Positions 33,191 through 44,404 of a stretch of DNA of 64,000 bases are shown in pieces. The translations under genes and the position numbers were made by a program. Numbering within the stretch: the stretch's first letter is position 1; the number at the start of each line of letters is the position of its first letter. The DNA comes from Alloascoidea africana (lineage: Eukaryota > Ascomycota > Alloascoideomycetes > Alloascoideales > Alloascoideaceae): assembly GCA_030581615.1 (NCBI GenBank), contig JAKTTT010000049.1, forward strand, positions 84,945-148,944, given 5' to 3'. The notes under the pieces were generated by a model. That model had not been told where the DNA came from and did not search any database. It worked only from the letters and a program-made list of their open reading frames with translations.

Positions 33191-34030
33191 CTACAAATCT
33201 TCAAAACCAGAGTAGACGCTGCCATCGTCATTCTTTGACAGTTTACTATTATCACTGAAAGCCATATCACTAACGGACATTCTTGAGACTTCCAACACTT
33301 TAGTAGCTTCAATAGCATCCTTGTTCCATTTCTTAATCGTTTTCTGCTCTTTCTGAATACCAATATCGTTGGAAGATGGAGCAAACACAGCTCCAAACAT
33401 TCTTGCCTCTTCTTGGGCAACTTGCTCCTCCAGTTCTTCCTGTATTCGAAGTCTGTAGAACTCAAATCGAGCCTTGTCGTAAGCTTCCAATAGCGTTGGC
33501 TGATTTCCCTCTTTGTTTTTTTCATTTGCCTGGATCCAAAGTGCTCGTTGCACCACGCTACAAGTTCATTAGTACCACAAGATGGCTAAGCAAACACACA
33601 TGAAATAGAGGAATCCATACCTTTCTCCATCTAGTGGCTTTGTAAGCTGGACCATCGTGCTCCAATCGTAATTCGCTGCGTCATTACCACTAACTTCGAC
33701 AAGCACTTTGGGTCTCGTTAGCTCCCAAGGGTGCTGTTGGAAAAACACCGTTCTCAAATTCTCCTCATCAAAGCGAATCTTTTTGGGTTCTATAGCTTTT
33801 GATGCTGGATACTTCTTCTTTTTAAAGTCCCCTCTTGTATTGTAAAAGCCATTCTTGGTTTTCTCCGGTAAAGACGGTTTCTGGTACTGGGGAACTTTTC
33901 GTGTGAAATCCTTTACCGGAGGATGAGCACCCACAACTCGAAACCATGAAGGCTCTGTATCGAGCACTCCTGCTTTCAGGTAATGAGAAGTCCGCTCCAG
34001 CACTTCGATTGCACCTGTTTGAATTTTCAT
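33191..34030 (-). CDS. RSM25: Mitochondrial small-subunit ribosomal protein mS23 (RSM25), two exons
   Basis: Exons 33621-34030 and 33191-33557 (63-nt intron, GTATGG donor, GTACTAAT branch) encode 258 residues. It is a structural protein of the mitochondrial 37S ribosomal subunit. The start MKIQTGAIEVLERTSHYL and the blocks FFQQHPWELTRPK and YDWSTMVQLTKPLDGE-SVVQRAL (joined by splicing) match yeast Rsm25. YDKARFEFYRLRIQEELEEQVAQEEA and GIQKEQKTIKKW then follow in the same order. Length equals Rsm25 (264). It lies 150 bp downstream of UTP25 on the same strand. Confidence 0.94.
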
Positions 34031-34179
34031 GGCAAAAGTTGTGCTAGTGTGTGTGCACTCTACAGTTCCCGATCCAGTGGTGCGAAAATTTGGAGGTGTG
34101 TGTGTGTTTAAACAGACAACATTTTTACAGGCTCCTACAGAACACTAAAAAGTAGATAAATTTGAAAAGATTCAAAAAC

Positions 34180-36357
34180 CTACCTAAACTCGAACAGTTC
34201 TTCTTCGCCATTGCACAAAGCTCTCACTCGCTCACTTCCAACGATTCTTTCTAGTCTCAGAGCGTCCCACTTACTATAAACAACTCTCACGCGACACTCA
34301 CCTAGACTGGAAGCAGATTCTTCCGTCAGCTCTTTATTCATAGAAGCAAACTCAACCAACTCTTTGTAATAGAGTGAATACGTAGGAGGTTGATACATTA
34401 TGACCTGTTTTACACCTTTGATTTCGAAACGCCTGTAAAAATGAAGACGCTCTGTGTAAACAAGCATCTTTTTGGTTCCTTTTAGAAATAAGGCTCGTGC
34501 CCGCATCATATCCCCCAAGGCTGAGTATTCATCTATTGCACTGAACGCAATGGACGTTTTGCTCGCCAAATAGTTTTTGACGCGAAGATAGTCTGCATAG
34601 TCAGGAACAAAAAGTAAGATTCCTCCATCTCCGCCATAATTATTAGCTATTGGAGGCAGGACAACATTCTTGAAATAGGAGAACCTTTTATCCATATCAG
34701 CTATAGGTGACTCGCTATAGAATCTCGTCATGATATGCTTCACTGGGTTAACGGAAATAATCTTTGTCATTGAACATTCATCAGCAGCAATCATATTCTG
34801 CAAAAGCTTCTGTTTGCCAAAGACATTAGTGCAGTAGGTGTTGAAAACAGAGCTGATCTCAGGCGTTAAGAATTCACAAAAAATGAGAGTTTGCCTTATG
34901 TATTTGGATTGTTCATTAATGTGGTGCATCTTGACACGCTGAATGTCGATATTGTCCTCCCACTTTGTTGGCTTTAGGTTAATTAGTGGCATCAGATGGT
35001 AAATATTACTCCAATTTTGCATTTCAATCGCGTTCGCTTGGTCAATTATACAAATCTCAATAGAGCTCAAAAAATTTCTATCACCCTTTTTCTTGCCGTT
35101 CCCGTTGGCCATCATCCACAATCCGAGAGGAGAGGCAACTATCAAGTCGCTTTTATAAAACGAAGAATACAGTTTCACAGACGTTCTTGTAAACTTTACT
35201 CCTAGGGCAAAAAAATCATTTGAGTTCCCTTTGAAGTACTGTCGAAAATCTTCTGGCCTTTTAGCCGCCAGCTCATTTTCTGAGTAATATTGTTGCTTGA
35301 ATCTCTTTTTGTTTTCATGCTGAGTGGTTCCTGAAAGCAAGAATAACCGTTCTATTAGTTCATAGCATGCATTTCGTGTTGGCAACAATATCAGAACTGT
35401 TGGCCTAGTTAAACCCTGATCCCGGTATCCGGCTTCACTGTTTGGATTGGCCGCAAGCCTGGTGTTGTGTTTTGTTATCAAATCTCTTGTCTTATTGATA
35501 TGGTCAATTACATGGGCCAGATAAAGATCTCTGTATTCATCAGCTGTTTCTAAGCTTTGAACAGGAAACAGCATATCATTATATTGAAAAATTGGATCCA
35601 CTAGCTCCTTTTGCAAGGGAGATAGGGACGGATAAGCGTTATCAAAAGCCGCCTGTACCTTTTGCTTCAGTCGGTACTGTTTAAGAGTCTTTTTAGATTG
35701 AATTGGCTCTGTTGGTGGGGCCACTTTTGACACATAGCTGAGAACAGTACCTTTCAGAAAACAATTTCTCTCTTTGATCGTGTTCCACTTTTCTGTTGAT
35801 AAGGATTTGATTGAATTCTGCAAAAACTTTTCATCAGGTTTCAGACAATGGTAATTGAAAGGCATTTTATCATCATCCTGCTCATCATTACTGTCTAGGT
35901 CCGCTTCATCTGGTATTTCAGTCTCAGACTCGGATTCATAATCAACTGGATTATATTCTTCCTCATCCATATCTGCAATTCCCTCGTCCTCGTCATGTTC
36001 TTGTCGCGATGACTTTGTTTTTGTTGTTTTAGATTTTGCTTTCTTAGGTTTGTGATCGGATTTCAGTAGAGTCAAGAGAGCGTCATACGCCATTTTATTC
36101 TCTCCATCTTCAGTGCTCTTTTCTTCCTCTTCATTGTCCTCTCCCTCCGTTTCCTCTTTATTGTCTTCGTCATCTTCAGGCTCGCTAATATGAACCTTTC
36201 TGCTGTGAGGCTTCTTATCCCGATTCTGCCCTAATGGCTTTCTCATTTCTTTTCTGCCATGTTTTGTTCTTGCCCTTTTCGCAAATTCCTGAGACTTGGA
36301 TTCCAAACGAACTTCTTCCCGTTCTCTTTTCTGTCTTCTAGCGAGGCTCGCAGGCAT
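34180..36357 (-). CDS. UTP25: UTP25, SSU processome helicase-like protein
   Basis: 725 residues from the ATG at 36357 (MPASLARRQKRERE), a basic nucleolar-type N-terminus; an upstream in-frame ATG at 36429 is less likely. Utp25 (Digestive organ expansion factor in vertebrates) is a nucleolar component needed for 18S rRNA processing. The first ~170 residues are Lys/Arg- then Asp/Glu-rich and disordered. The body resembles a degenerate DEAD-box fold. It has LDSNDEQDD and LSPLQKELVDPIFQYNDML, PTVLILLPTRNACYELIERLF (motif Ia region), LIVASPLGLWM and CIIDQANAIEMQNWSN (in place of DEAD), and LFVPDYADYLRVKNYL with FYRRFEIKGVKQVIMYQPP (motif V-VI region). There is no intact Walker A. Length matches S. 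cerevisiae Utp25 (721). Confidence 0.93.
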   Translation of the reverse strand: MPASLARRQKREREEVRLESKSQEFAKRARTKHGRKEMRKPLGQNRDKKPHSRKVHISEPEDDEDNKEETEGEDNEEEEKSTEDGENKMAYDALLTLLKSDHKPKKAKSKTTKTKSSRQEHDEDEGIADMDEEEYNPVDYESESETEIPDEADLDSNDEQDDDKMPFNYHCLKPDEKFLQNSIKSLSTEKWNTIKERNCFLKGTVLSYVSKVAPPTEPIQSKKTLKQYRLKQKVQAAFDNAYPSLSPLQKELVDPIFQYNDMLFPVQSLETADEYRDLYLAHVIDHINKTRDLITKHNTRLAANPNSEAGYRDQGLTRPTVLILLPTRNACYELIERLFLLSGTTQHENKKRFKQQYYSENELAAKRPEDFRQYFKGNSNDFFALGVKFTRTSVKLYSSFYKSDLIVASPLGLWMMANGNGKKKGDRNFLSSIEICIIDQANAIEMQNWSNIYHLMPLINLKPTKWEDNIDIQRVKMHHINEQSKYIRQTLIFCEFLTPEISSVFNTYCTNVFGKQKLLQNMIAADECSMTKIISVNPVKHIMTRFYSESPIADMDKRFSYFKNVVLPPIANNYGGDGGILLFVPDYADYLRVKNYLASKTSIAFSAIDEYSALGDMMRARALFLKGTKKMLVYTERLHFYRRFEIKGVKQVIMYQPPTYSLYYKELVEFASMNKELTEESASSLGECRVRVVYSKWDALRLERIVGSERVRALCNGEEELFEFR

Positions 36358-36758
36358 TCTTAGTGAAAAGTTTAGATAGCGAAACACTGATTTTTTTTCA
36401 CTATAACGGAAAGGGTTGCATAACTGCATAAGAGCAGTTGTGAAACGACAGTTATGCACACAGCTCTAGTTATTCCTCCTTTTTTGTCTGATACTGTAGT
36501 ATAAAAGCAGACAAAAAGGATAGCTTATGGCAAGAAAGAGGTTGCTTGCAAACAAGAAAAGCTTTTCGTGCAAAGTCCAGCCGTCACTGTTTGTATGACT
36601 GATACCAAAAGAAGTGAATGTGTGAATTAGTACGTTTTGTTTTTCACAACCTACAACACTACCAGCATTAGCTCCTTTTCACCAGTAACTCGCTATTGGA
36701 ACGTTAAGCTCTCTTTGAGCATTTGCTCGTTTGCATTCTGGCCATTTTTGTGTCAATC

Positions 36759-38042
36759 ATGAGCCGCTGGCCATCTATTTTGAAAGCGATTCTTTCCTCC
36801 ATCTACCTTTCTCTGATAATCTTAACTATTCCCCTTGCTTTTGATATTGGAGGCGAGCAATGCGGGCTGTCGTTCACTTTCACGTTAACGGTCTTCTATT
36901 TTACCATGTCAACATTACGAACGATCAGTAGGAATACACCGTTTATCTATGTTGCAAATATCTTTTACTATGCACAGCATATCATTATTCCAAGTCTGTT
37001 GATATTGTATCTCAATATCTTTTCAGACCTTGCGACATATCCCACCTTTGAAAAATGGAATGACCTGATAATAAAGCCATGGGATCTCTTTATAAAGAAT
37101 TCGACTCCATTATTCACCATACTTGAAGGATTCTGTACCCTTTTGCTAATTCAAGCTGTTGGATCAATATTCAAATGGCTGATTGATAACAAGTCCGACT
37201 CATGGTCAATCATCTCACTGTTGTCAAGTGGTGGAATGATTTCCGCCGGCTGCTACTTTTTATTTCGAGCAGCTACGTTTGACTTTCCTATATCAGTGGG
37301 TTCAGCGCTACTACTTGGCTCTATTCTCACTGGAACTTCTATCCTAGGTCTATATGGCATTATCAGCGGCCGTGGATCGACTCTTGAAAGCAGTATGCTG
37401 TTTGGGTACATTGTCCATTGTGTTTATGAAACATTTACCGAGCTCTCTGATTCAACCTCAATAATGTTATGGACCTTCATCAATGAATGCACCGAATCAA
37501 TAAAACGTTCGGAGCCCACATTACCTCCCATATTTGCTGAATTTCCTTGGTCTTTGCAGTTGCCTGCAAACGTTCTCATAAGCTTCCAAGCAATATTTGA
37601 ATTTTTAGTTGCTATAACAAAGACAATAACGCCGTCGGTGTTATTCAACCTAGCCTATCGAATCGGAGTTTTCTATGCAGCAACAAGAATTATACCAGCT
37701 CTTCAAGAGCCAGAATCAATCTCTTCTCTCGCGTTGACTAAAGACACAAAAAAGATCAGCAAACAGCTATCCATTCTCTATGCCTATGCTCCCTGCTTAA
37801 TAACTGCTGTATATACACATTTGATGATGCAACACAGCGGCTTGCTCAGTACAAAGATGGTAGTCTGGGGATGGTGGGATGCTGACTCAAACAACTCTAG
37901 CTTGGTAGTTGTGCACCCTTGGCAGTTTTGGAATTGGATCAACATGGTATCAACGCTATTAATGTACTCGTCTGAGCTTCTTTATGGAAATTGTAGCTCT
38001 CAACGTGGTCCAGCTTTTGGAACTCATTGGAAAGTAGAATGA
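36759..38042 (+). CDS. ICE2: ICE2, ER membrane protein
   Basis: 427 residues from the ATG at 36759; the 12 codons upstream are open but lack an ATG. Ice2 is a polytopic ER protein that supports ER inheritance, ER-plasma membrane contacts and membrane-lipid supply in yeast. There are about nine hydrophobic segments. Blocks shared with yeast Ice2 as I remember it include GGEQCGLSFTFTLTVFYF, then NIFYYAQHIIIPSLL, PWDLFIKNSTPLFTILEGF, GLYGIISGRGSTLESS, LFNLAYRIGVFYAATRIIPAL and YAPCLITAVYTHLMMQHSG. It diverges from UTP25 across about 400 bp. Confidence 0.93.
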   Translation: MSRWPSILKAILSSIYLSLIILTIPLAFDIGGEQCGLSFTFTLTVFYFTMSTLRTISRNTPFIYVANIFYYAQHIIIPSLLILYLNIFSDLATYPTFEKWNDLIIKPWDLFIKNSTPLFTILEGFCTLLLIQAVGSIFKWLIDNKSDSWSIISLLSSGGMISAGCYFLFRAATFDFPISVGSALLLGSILTGTSILGLYGIISGRGSTLESSMLFGYIVHCVYETFTELSDSTSIMLWTFINECTESIKRSEPTLPPIFAEFPWSLQLPANVLISFQAIFEFLVAITKTITPSVLFNLAYRIGVFYAATRIIPALQEPESISSLALTKDTKKISKQLSILYAYAPCLITAVYTHLMMQHSGLLSTKMVVWGWWDADSNNSSLVVVHPWQFWNWINMVSTLLMYSSELLYGNCSSQRGPAFGTHWKVE

Positions 38043-38725
38043 GACTTTCGCTTGCTGGCTCTTCTGTTTGATACAAACGAACAAGAGATCTTTTGTGTAT
38101 TTGCGCTTGACACTCCTAATAGTGCTCAAATTCTAATTGTTAACCGTTTATGCTGGGGGTTTTGCAAATGTCTTCATGCATTTGTTTTTTATATCAACGT
38201 TCCAATATCTAATGGTCAGCCTACCCTTGCCCCCCTTTTTTCCCCAGTGCTGAACAATACTCATTTTGAACCAAGTAATGCACAAATTCATCCCCAATCT
38301 TCTCCTCGAGCATTATTTATCCGACCTGCATTCATGTCCATTGTGGCAACTGCATCTAGCCTTCCAGGCGTTATCTACTTTTCCTTCTTATTCGCATTTG
38401 TCTAAGAAAACGATAGCTTTTATGTTATTCTTTTTGCCTTGTTTCACCATGCTTTATTTTTACTCTGAAGATTTAATCGACAAGACACTTTGCTAAATGT
38501 ATGTAGTTGTATTTCAAGAGATGATGGATATCTAAGGAGATCAAAAGAAAAAAAAATACATCTACTATTGCATGGTTCCTTGGTTCCAACTATTATTATT
38601 TTGACAATTTCCGTAGCTTAAAAGCGCGATGTTCATAAGCTCAAAGGTTGTCATCTTATCTGATTGCATCTCACCACTTTTTTGCTATAAATCTGGTTTG
38701 CACTTTTAGCTTCCATAACAGTGCC
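38043..38725. other. Intergenic region ICE2 to AIM18/46-like
   Basis: 680 bp. Open frames at 38052-38405 and 38266-38496 have no recognisable content; the former starts without ATG. It holds the 3' flank of ICE2 and the promoter of the next gene. Confidence 0.35.
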
Positions 38726-39805
38726 ATGTTTGCTAAAACCTCAGGATATTTTGCTCAAAGCGCTCGCAGATGTCTGGCATCACAAACAAAATGCTTGACG
38801 AAATCAACGCTCTTTAAACGGGAGACGCAGTTTGGGAGAGCCTTTGCAAGACAGATTTGTATTGATGGTAGCAAACTACACTCCTCTAGAGCTACACGGA
38901 TTTCTATATTTGTTTTTGGATCGGTGCTTGGTGTCTCTGTTGTGTCTTTCCTAAACACAGAGCTTACTTCTCCTATACTGTTGGAGACTCCTAACAAGGT
39001 TGGAAGAAAGCGTCGCAACCATCGCGTCGTTGTGTCTAAAGAGGCAGAAAAGGAAAACTTTAGTATTCCTATCGAAAACAACATCGCTCCATTCCCAAAA
39101 GTGGTTGATGATCCTATGTTTGATACAAAGTATGTCATGCTGGGCTATGGAGTAAGATCAGTGCCATTACTGGTGATGGGTTTGAAAGTATATGCGTGTG
39201 CAGTTTATATTGCACAATCAGATACTGCCCTGGTTCGGGAGGTTTTACATTCAAAGTTTATTTCTGACCTTGTGAAGGATTCTGAACGGCCAGGGGAAGA
39301 ACATCAGGCTAAAGTAACTTATCAGGACTCATTACGGGATATGCTGATGGATCCAGAAGTGGGGCCTGTTGCAATTTCTTATGTTCTTGACTCAGGTGTT
39401 CGCGTACTGTTGAGAATTGTCCCTACACGGCCTTCTGATTTCAATCATCTATGCGACGGCTTTGTCAGATCAACATTGTCAAACCCTGCCAGTAAGACAA
39501 AAGACCCAGAAAAGGCCAAGCTCATAACTGAGGGCATAGAAGGACTAAGAGACGTTTTCCGAAACTATAGGGGAAACGTGCCCAGGAATAATATTCTGAG
39601 TATGGAGAGGTTGGGCGATGGGAAACTCAAATTTGTTTACTTTAAATCAAAATATGAGCATCGAGATAACAAGCCTGCTTTGATGGGCTTCATCCAGCCT
39701 AACCCTGTGACCAAAATCATGTTTTTGCACTTCCTTGCCGGTAAGGTCCCTGCCAGTGAGGAAACGAGGGCTAAGTCAATTGATGTGTTGGCCAAGCTTG
39801 CCTAG
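38726..39805 (+). CDS. Mitochondrial chalcone-isomerase-fold protein, AIM18/AIM46-like
   Basis: 359 residues from the ATG at 38726 (MFAKTSGYFAQSARRCLAS), an Arg/Ser-rich presequence fitting mitochondrial import; codons upstream lack an ATG. A hydrophobic stretch near residue 60 (ISIFVFGSVLGVSVVSFL) may be a membrane anchor. The chalcone-isomerase-like domain starts near MLGYGVRSVPLLVMGLKVYACAVY and runs to FVRSTLSNPASK and SMERLGDGKLKFVYF, the usual fatty-acid-binding-type fold of Aim18 and Aim46. Yeast members are non-catalytic haem-binding mitochondrial proteins. Which paralogue it corresponds to cannot be told; a single copy may represent both. Confidence 0.85.
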   Translation: MFAKTSGYFAQSARRCLASQTKCLTKSTLFKRETQFGRAFARQICIDGSKLHSSRATRISIFVFGSVLGVSVVSFLNTELTSPILLETPNKVGRKRRNHRVVVSKEAEKENFSIPIENNIAPFPKVVDDPMFDTKYVMLGYGVRSVPLLVMGLKVYACAVYIAQSDTALVREVLHSKFISDLVKDSERPGEEHQAKVTYQDSLRDMLMDPEVGPVAISYVLDSGVRVLLRIVPTRPSDFNHLCDGFVRSTLSNPASKTKDPEKAKLITEGIEGLRDVFRNYRGNVPRNNILSMERLGDGKLKFVYFKSKYEHRDNKPALMGFIQPNPVTKIMFLHFLAGKVPASEETRAKSIDVLAKLA

Positions 39806-40103
39806 CATACTCAAGAAAGGAGTTTAATTTGACCGTTTTTGTTTAGGATTAAAGTCCCGCCGTAGACAGTAGTTGTGGAAGCTAACTTCATAAAGAATGA
39901 ATTGGCATAAATTAAAGAATTGAATTGAAAGCATAAAACAGATGTAAATCATTTAAATAAGTCCTCCATCTGGCGATGTTAGTCTAGGAGATGCCAGATT
40001 GATACAATAAGGAAATAACACGGTATTGCTGAATGCTTGTTTCAAAGGGCCAGCTTCGGTATAACACATCGGGTGTCTCGTGAAGCCGAAGCATGAAGGC
40101 CAT

Positions 40104-40665
40104 CTAGTGCTGCTGCTGGCCCTTAATTCTAAACTCATTGGAATCTGTAATCAGCACGCCAGAACACAAACCGGTATCGGAATAAAACAGTTGCAAACCA
40201 CTTACATATTCACTATGCTAATGTTGGTATCCAGAAATCGATTCAAGCAATTTGAAAGGCCTTGATATTGCATCGAAAAGGGGTGGTTAGAGTTGTTGTA
40301 GTGTAGGCTAAGGCTGATCTGTGTTGTCCAATGAATGTTAAGCTGATTAGCCATAACTTACATGTCTCTTCACTATGGCTCAAACCACCGCTGTCTACTT
40401 TCTTGATACATTTCTTGAAACATATATCCGTATAGCTGTGAATTGCTGTAAAATGATTCCAAAATCATATACAATAATTCGTGAATGTGTTAGTTTCTAC
40501 TAGCGATTCAATTATTATATGTAGCACGAGCAGTTGTTCCAAGAGGAGATAAGCTCACATACACATTTGAACTTTTGATTTGGAGTTTTCAACCTCGATC
40601 CACTCCATTATTTCTTTTCTCGAATTCGCATCTAAACTCTGTAGCTGAGTTGCCGTGAAATCCAT
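40104..40665 (-). CDS. TIM8: Small Tim chaperone TIM8, four exons
   Basis: Exons 40563-40665, 40362-40445, 40206-40260 and 40104-40128 encode 88 residues (yeast Tim8 has 87). Donors are GTATGT, GTAAGT and GTAAGT; every junction keeps frame. Tim8 with Tim13 escorts hydrophobic precursors across the mitochondrial intermembrane space to TIM22. The helix EWIEVENSKSKVQM is followed by the first twin motif CFKKC and the second, CLSNC, with NRFLDTN after it, the exact Tim8 order. The second twin motif exists only after splicing exons 2 and 3, which supports the model. The last exon's acceptor is the least certain point: an alternative AG 16 nt upstream gives a shorter end. CACGTGA lies about 90 bp upstream. 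Confidence 0.92.
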
Positions 40666-41084
40666 GCTTGTTCCTTGTCTGCCTACTCTGAATACTGATT
40701 TGAGAAACTCCACAGTTCAGAGAGCAGTTTTAAGTTGAAACTCGAGAAGCAAGCACGTGATATCGTTTTTCATCAAAGACCTCATCGCCAGGCTTTTTGC
40801 CTTAAAGATAAGAGTCGTGGCCATACAGAAGTGAAATAGAAGAAAGGGTTGAAAAAAAAAGAAATGAAGTGCATAGTAGGCCAACCCCTCATTCAAGTTT
40901 GTCAAGAGTCAATCCACGGTAAAGGGCTGGGTTATTCTGCCTGTTTGTTCCGAGTGAAAGCCGATATGGCAAGCAAAGATCTGCCAAACCAAAAAGTTGA
41001 GAAAAATATGATACTACTTGGCCAGCTAAGTGGTATCTAGACCAGTAAAGAACAATTTTCTTCTTCTACATATGATTCACAGTA

Positions 41085-44048
41085 TCAAGAGCAGGGGTCA
41101 CTCCCCTGAGAATTGATCTTCATTGTGCATGGCTCAATGTTCAAAATCCGATCCAATTGCCCTGGTTCCCTCATTCTGAGAGTATTGGAAATTGCATATC
41201 GTCCTATAAGTTTCTTGTCCACCGGTAGCTGCAGATGCTTTTTCTGCTTTTGCTGTGAGGTCTTGGAAGACATTTCGACTTGCAACAGCTCCAGTTTGCT
41301 TGCCATTAGAGAAGCTTCAATAGTGTGCTTTTGCAACCGTTGAAACGTTTTCGTGAGAGAATCTTGTAAATATTCGGATTGTGATGAGTATAATCTACTA
41401 TGATAGCGAGAATTTATTAACTTTTCAAAGTAATGAAGTTTCCTAGCTGATTCGGAGATCTGGCGTTCCAAAGTCTTCAAGAACCGTTAGTACCTCAATA
41501 AAACGCGGCACGCAAAAATATACAAACCTTCATTTGTTCTTGGATCGATTTCTGCAAAGAAACAAATTTGGCAGAGAAAAACGTCTCTGTTTCAAATTCG
41601 CCTGATCGGATTCGGCTATTCTCAATACGAAACTCTGTCATCAGGCTTGATACTGTTCGAATACCATCGAGAACTATAGTATAAATTAGAGCTTTTCTGT
41701 TCATGTCTGGAACAATAACAATTTGATACATACGCTGATCATGATTGTGCTTGGATTTCCGGCAGAAATCAAATTGATCAATTAGTATGAGTTGTAAAGG
41801 ATCCATTCCATCCAACTCTGCATCAATTGTCAAGCCGAGGCTAACTGCCTCTGGCAGTCGGGGATGGTCCTTGCTTCCCATTTGTCTACACTCAGAAATA
41901 TACTGATCCAAGCTGTCTTTTTTTTTTCCGGCCTAACTCTACCATTAGTATCTTTCTTGTCATGAGTATATCGCAAATGCTTACAGTTTTCAGCATATCA
42001 TTTATTTCAGAAATATTTCGCTCAATGTTGGTGACAATAGGCTGCCATGAGTAGTTAGTCTAGGTACAACAAAGCAAAAAGAAGGATAAAATGCTTACAT
42101 CTACGCCGTTTCGTTCCACAGGGGCGATTATATTCTTAAATTCTTGTAAAGTGGATGAAGCTTTTGATTTCCCTTCTTCGGAAGCTGTTTGTGATGTTAG
42201 GTTCTCTTTCTGGTTCGTTATTATAGAATCTGGTGAGTCTTCTGTCTCACTACCACTCTTGTGGTTCAGGACATCGACGCTTTCCACCTTGCTTGGATCT
42301 TCCAAACACTTTGAATCGTTGGCAGCTTTTGTTCCAGTCTCCTCCTCTTCACTGCTTGGATTATTAGTGTAATTTGGGGATAGAATTGGGGTCTCTGCAT
42401 CAGGTATGCAAGTAGAACGAATACTCAAAATCTCAGAAGACGATTCTGGCTCTGGAGTTTCAATTGATTCGGTGTCGGAGATGTTTTCCAATTTATCTTC
42501 GCTATTTGACTCTTCAGTATTAATAGATTTAAAATTATCGGATTCCCCTTCGCTAACGGCTTGAGGATTGTCTGGTTGTCGATTGGTAAACAGAGAAAAT
42601 TTGGAAGCCAACGGTAATTGAAACTTTGGCCAACGAGAGGACTTACTTGCCTTCATATTTTTGAATGTTTCGCTCAGTGTGGAAAAGGACTCTGTCAACT
42701 TCATATTGTTGTACGCATCGGTCAGAGCTGAAGATGAAAGCCTCTTAGACTTTCTATTATCTATGAATTTTCTTGCATGCTTTAGGGAGACCTTCTCTCC
42801 ACCTTCTTTCCAAAAGAAGTTCCATCCACAAAGATAGCCAGTATTGTCAAGTATCCATACAATAGGTAACGGATCAGACGCTTTCGTATCGGCGCAAATT
42901 TCCTTGGTGATTTCCGTTGCTGACAGGTCAATAGACATTCCAGTCGGTAAGTTGCTGGAACTACTCCTTATATCCGCCTGATCTTTTTTATCATCAATAA
43001 ATATTGAAGACGTACTGGTGCAACAAGAAATGCCAGAATGCCCGGCAACAGCTGTAAAAACAAAAGATAACTGCGAGTTATCAGCATCCCATCCTCTCAA
43101 AACGGTTGTAAAAGGACGCAATTGCTGAAAAATATTAAAACCAAAGTCCAAAGAAAACTTTTCAAACCTTGGACACATGGAAAATCCAGGCCATGTCAAA
43201 ACAAAAAACACTACCGGACCTGAAAAATCTTTGGATATTATGAGAAACTGAACATCATTGATTACTTCTAAATGCTGAGGTTGCAGTCCTTCTGGGACAT
43301 TAACCTCGTCTTTGAGCTTTCCATTGTTGAAATGTCTTCTGATTTTCCCTGACTCAGTTCCCACTAATACGTAATTTCCATCCTCATAGTAGCACATAGA
43401 CACTCCACGAAAAACTGAACGGGGTCCTGTATTATTGAAGCTATCCCAACCACTGGCTAACCAAATAACTCTGCCAGGGATGATTGGATCCGGCATCACA
43501 CTTCTGATGAAGGATGGAAAAGAAAAGAAAGGAAAGTCTAATCTGTTTTCCTCAGTTAATTCGACTGTGCCTGTAGATGGTTCGGTGACAACCTTGTAGC
43601 GATAAAATTCATAAGGGCCATTGACAAAGAGGTAGCCGGCATAAAATCTTAGACTTTTGATAAGTTTAACATTGGATTTCAGAGTTAACTCGGAAATCTC
43701 CACTTCATCCAATTTGTGCAACTGTTCAAGAGTACCGAATATAATCTTGGCTATAGGACAAATCTGTCAGTTAACTGGAAATTACACACTAATTGGATAG
43801 AACCTACAATCTCCCTGGGAGGCTGCAAAAGTATTCGTTTCATTGCAGACTGCGAACAAATTCTGATTTTCTTCCACCTTTCGCTTGGAATTTGTAGCAT
43901 TGAAAAGTTGAATAGATTTGAATTTTCTAAAACCAAAAGTCTATCAGAAGACCATGTTAACAGTCTGGTTCATAAAGCGCACCCAAAATAAACTTACATT
44001 GCTATCATCCTTTGGAAACTCGCTTTCCGTAAAAGATAACAAGCCCAT
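41085..44048 (-). CDS. NUP159: NUP159-like nucleoporin, six exons, apparently without FG repeats
   Basis: Exons 43998-44048, 43808-43940, 42099-43750, 41985-42041, 41528-41932 and 41085-41474 give 895 residues. The last intron has a perfect GTACTAAC branch. Nup159 (human NUP214) sits on the cytoplasmic face of the pore and recruits the mRNA-export helicase Dbp5. The N-terminal ~350 residues fit its beta-propeller: TFGFRKFKSIQLF, FAASQGDSKIIFGTL across the exon 2-3 joint, and LPIVWILDNTGYLCGW at the end of the propeller. An acidic Ser/Glu-rich linker follows (about 400-600). A C-terminal coiled-coil region follows, split over exons 4-6, where Nup82/Nsp1 binding would be. I see no FG dipeptides in the linker. 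S. cerevisiae Nup159 is 1460 residues. Confidence 0.75.
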
Positions 44049-44404
44049 GTTTAGAAAGAGCTGCACTCGATAAGCGAAATGTAAAGAGGGCTTTTAGCCG
44101 CTCGAACCGAGTTGGGGTAAGGGGAGATGGGAGAACCTTGATGCCAGCTCCTTATAAGGGGTTTGATATAAGAATCAGCAACACCGAGTTGGAACCAACT
44201 TCGTGAAATAAATACACATACCGTAGCTATTAGTAATATAAACACGAGCAATGCGTTCTATTTCAAGTATTCTTTCGGTGAGGTCTTGTTCTCCTAGAAG
44301 AGAACAGTATATCAGTTACTTCATACATGATATGTCAAGCCGGGTAACAATGAGGTTCATCCTCTGGGAATTCTGATCTACTACTTGGTATCCAGCTAAA
44401 CAAT

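Noticed and set aside
43716-43991. 91-codon plus-strand ORF across NUP159 exon 2
   Set aside because: It is antisense to an exon whose frame and similarity are supported on the minus strand.
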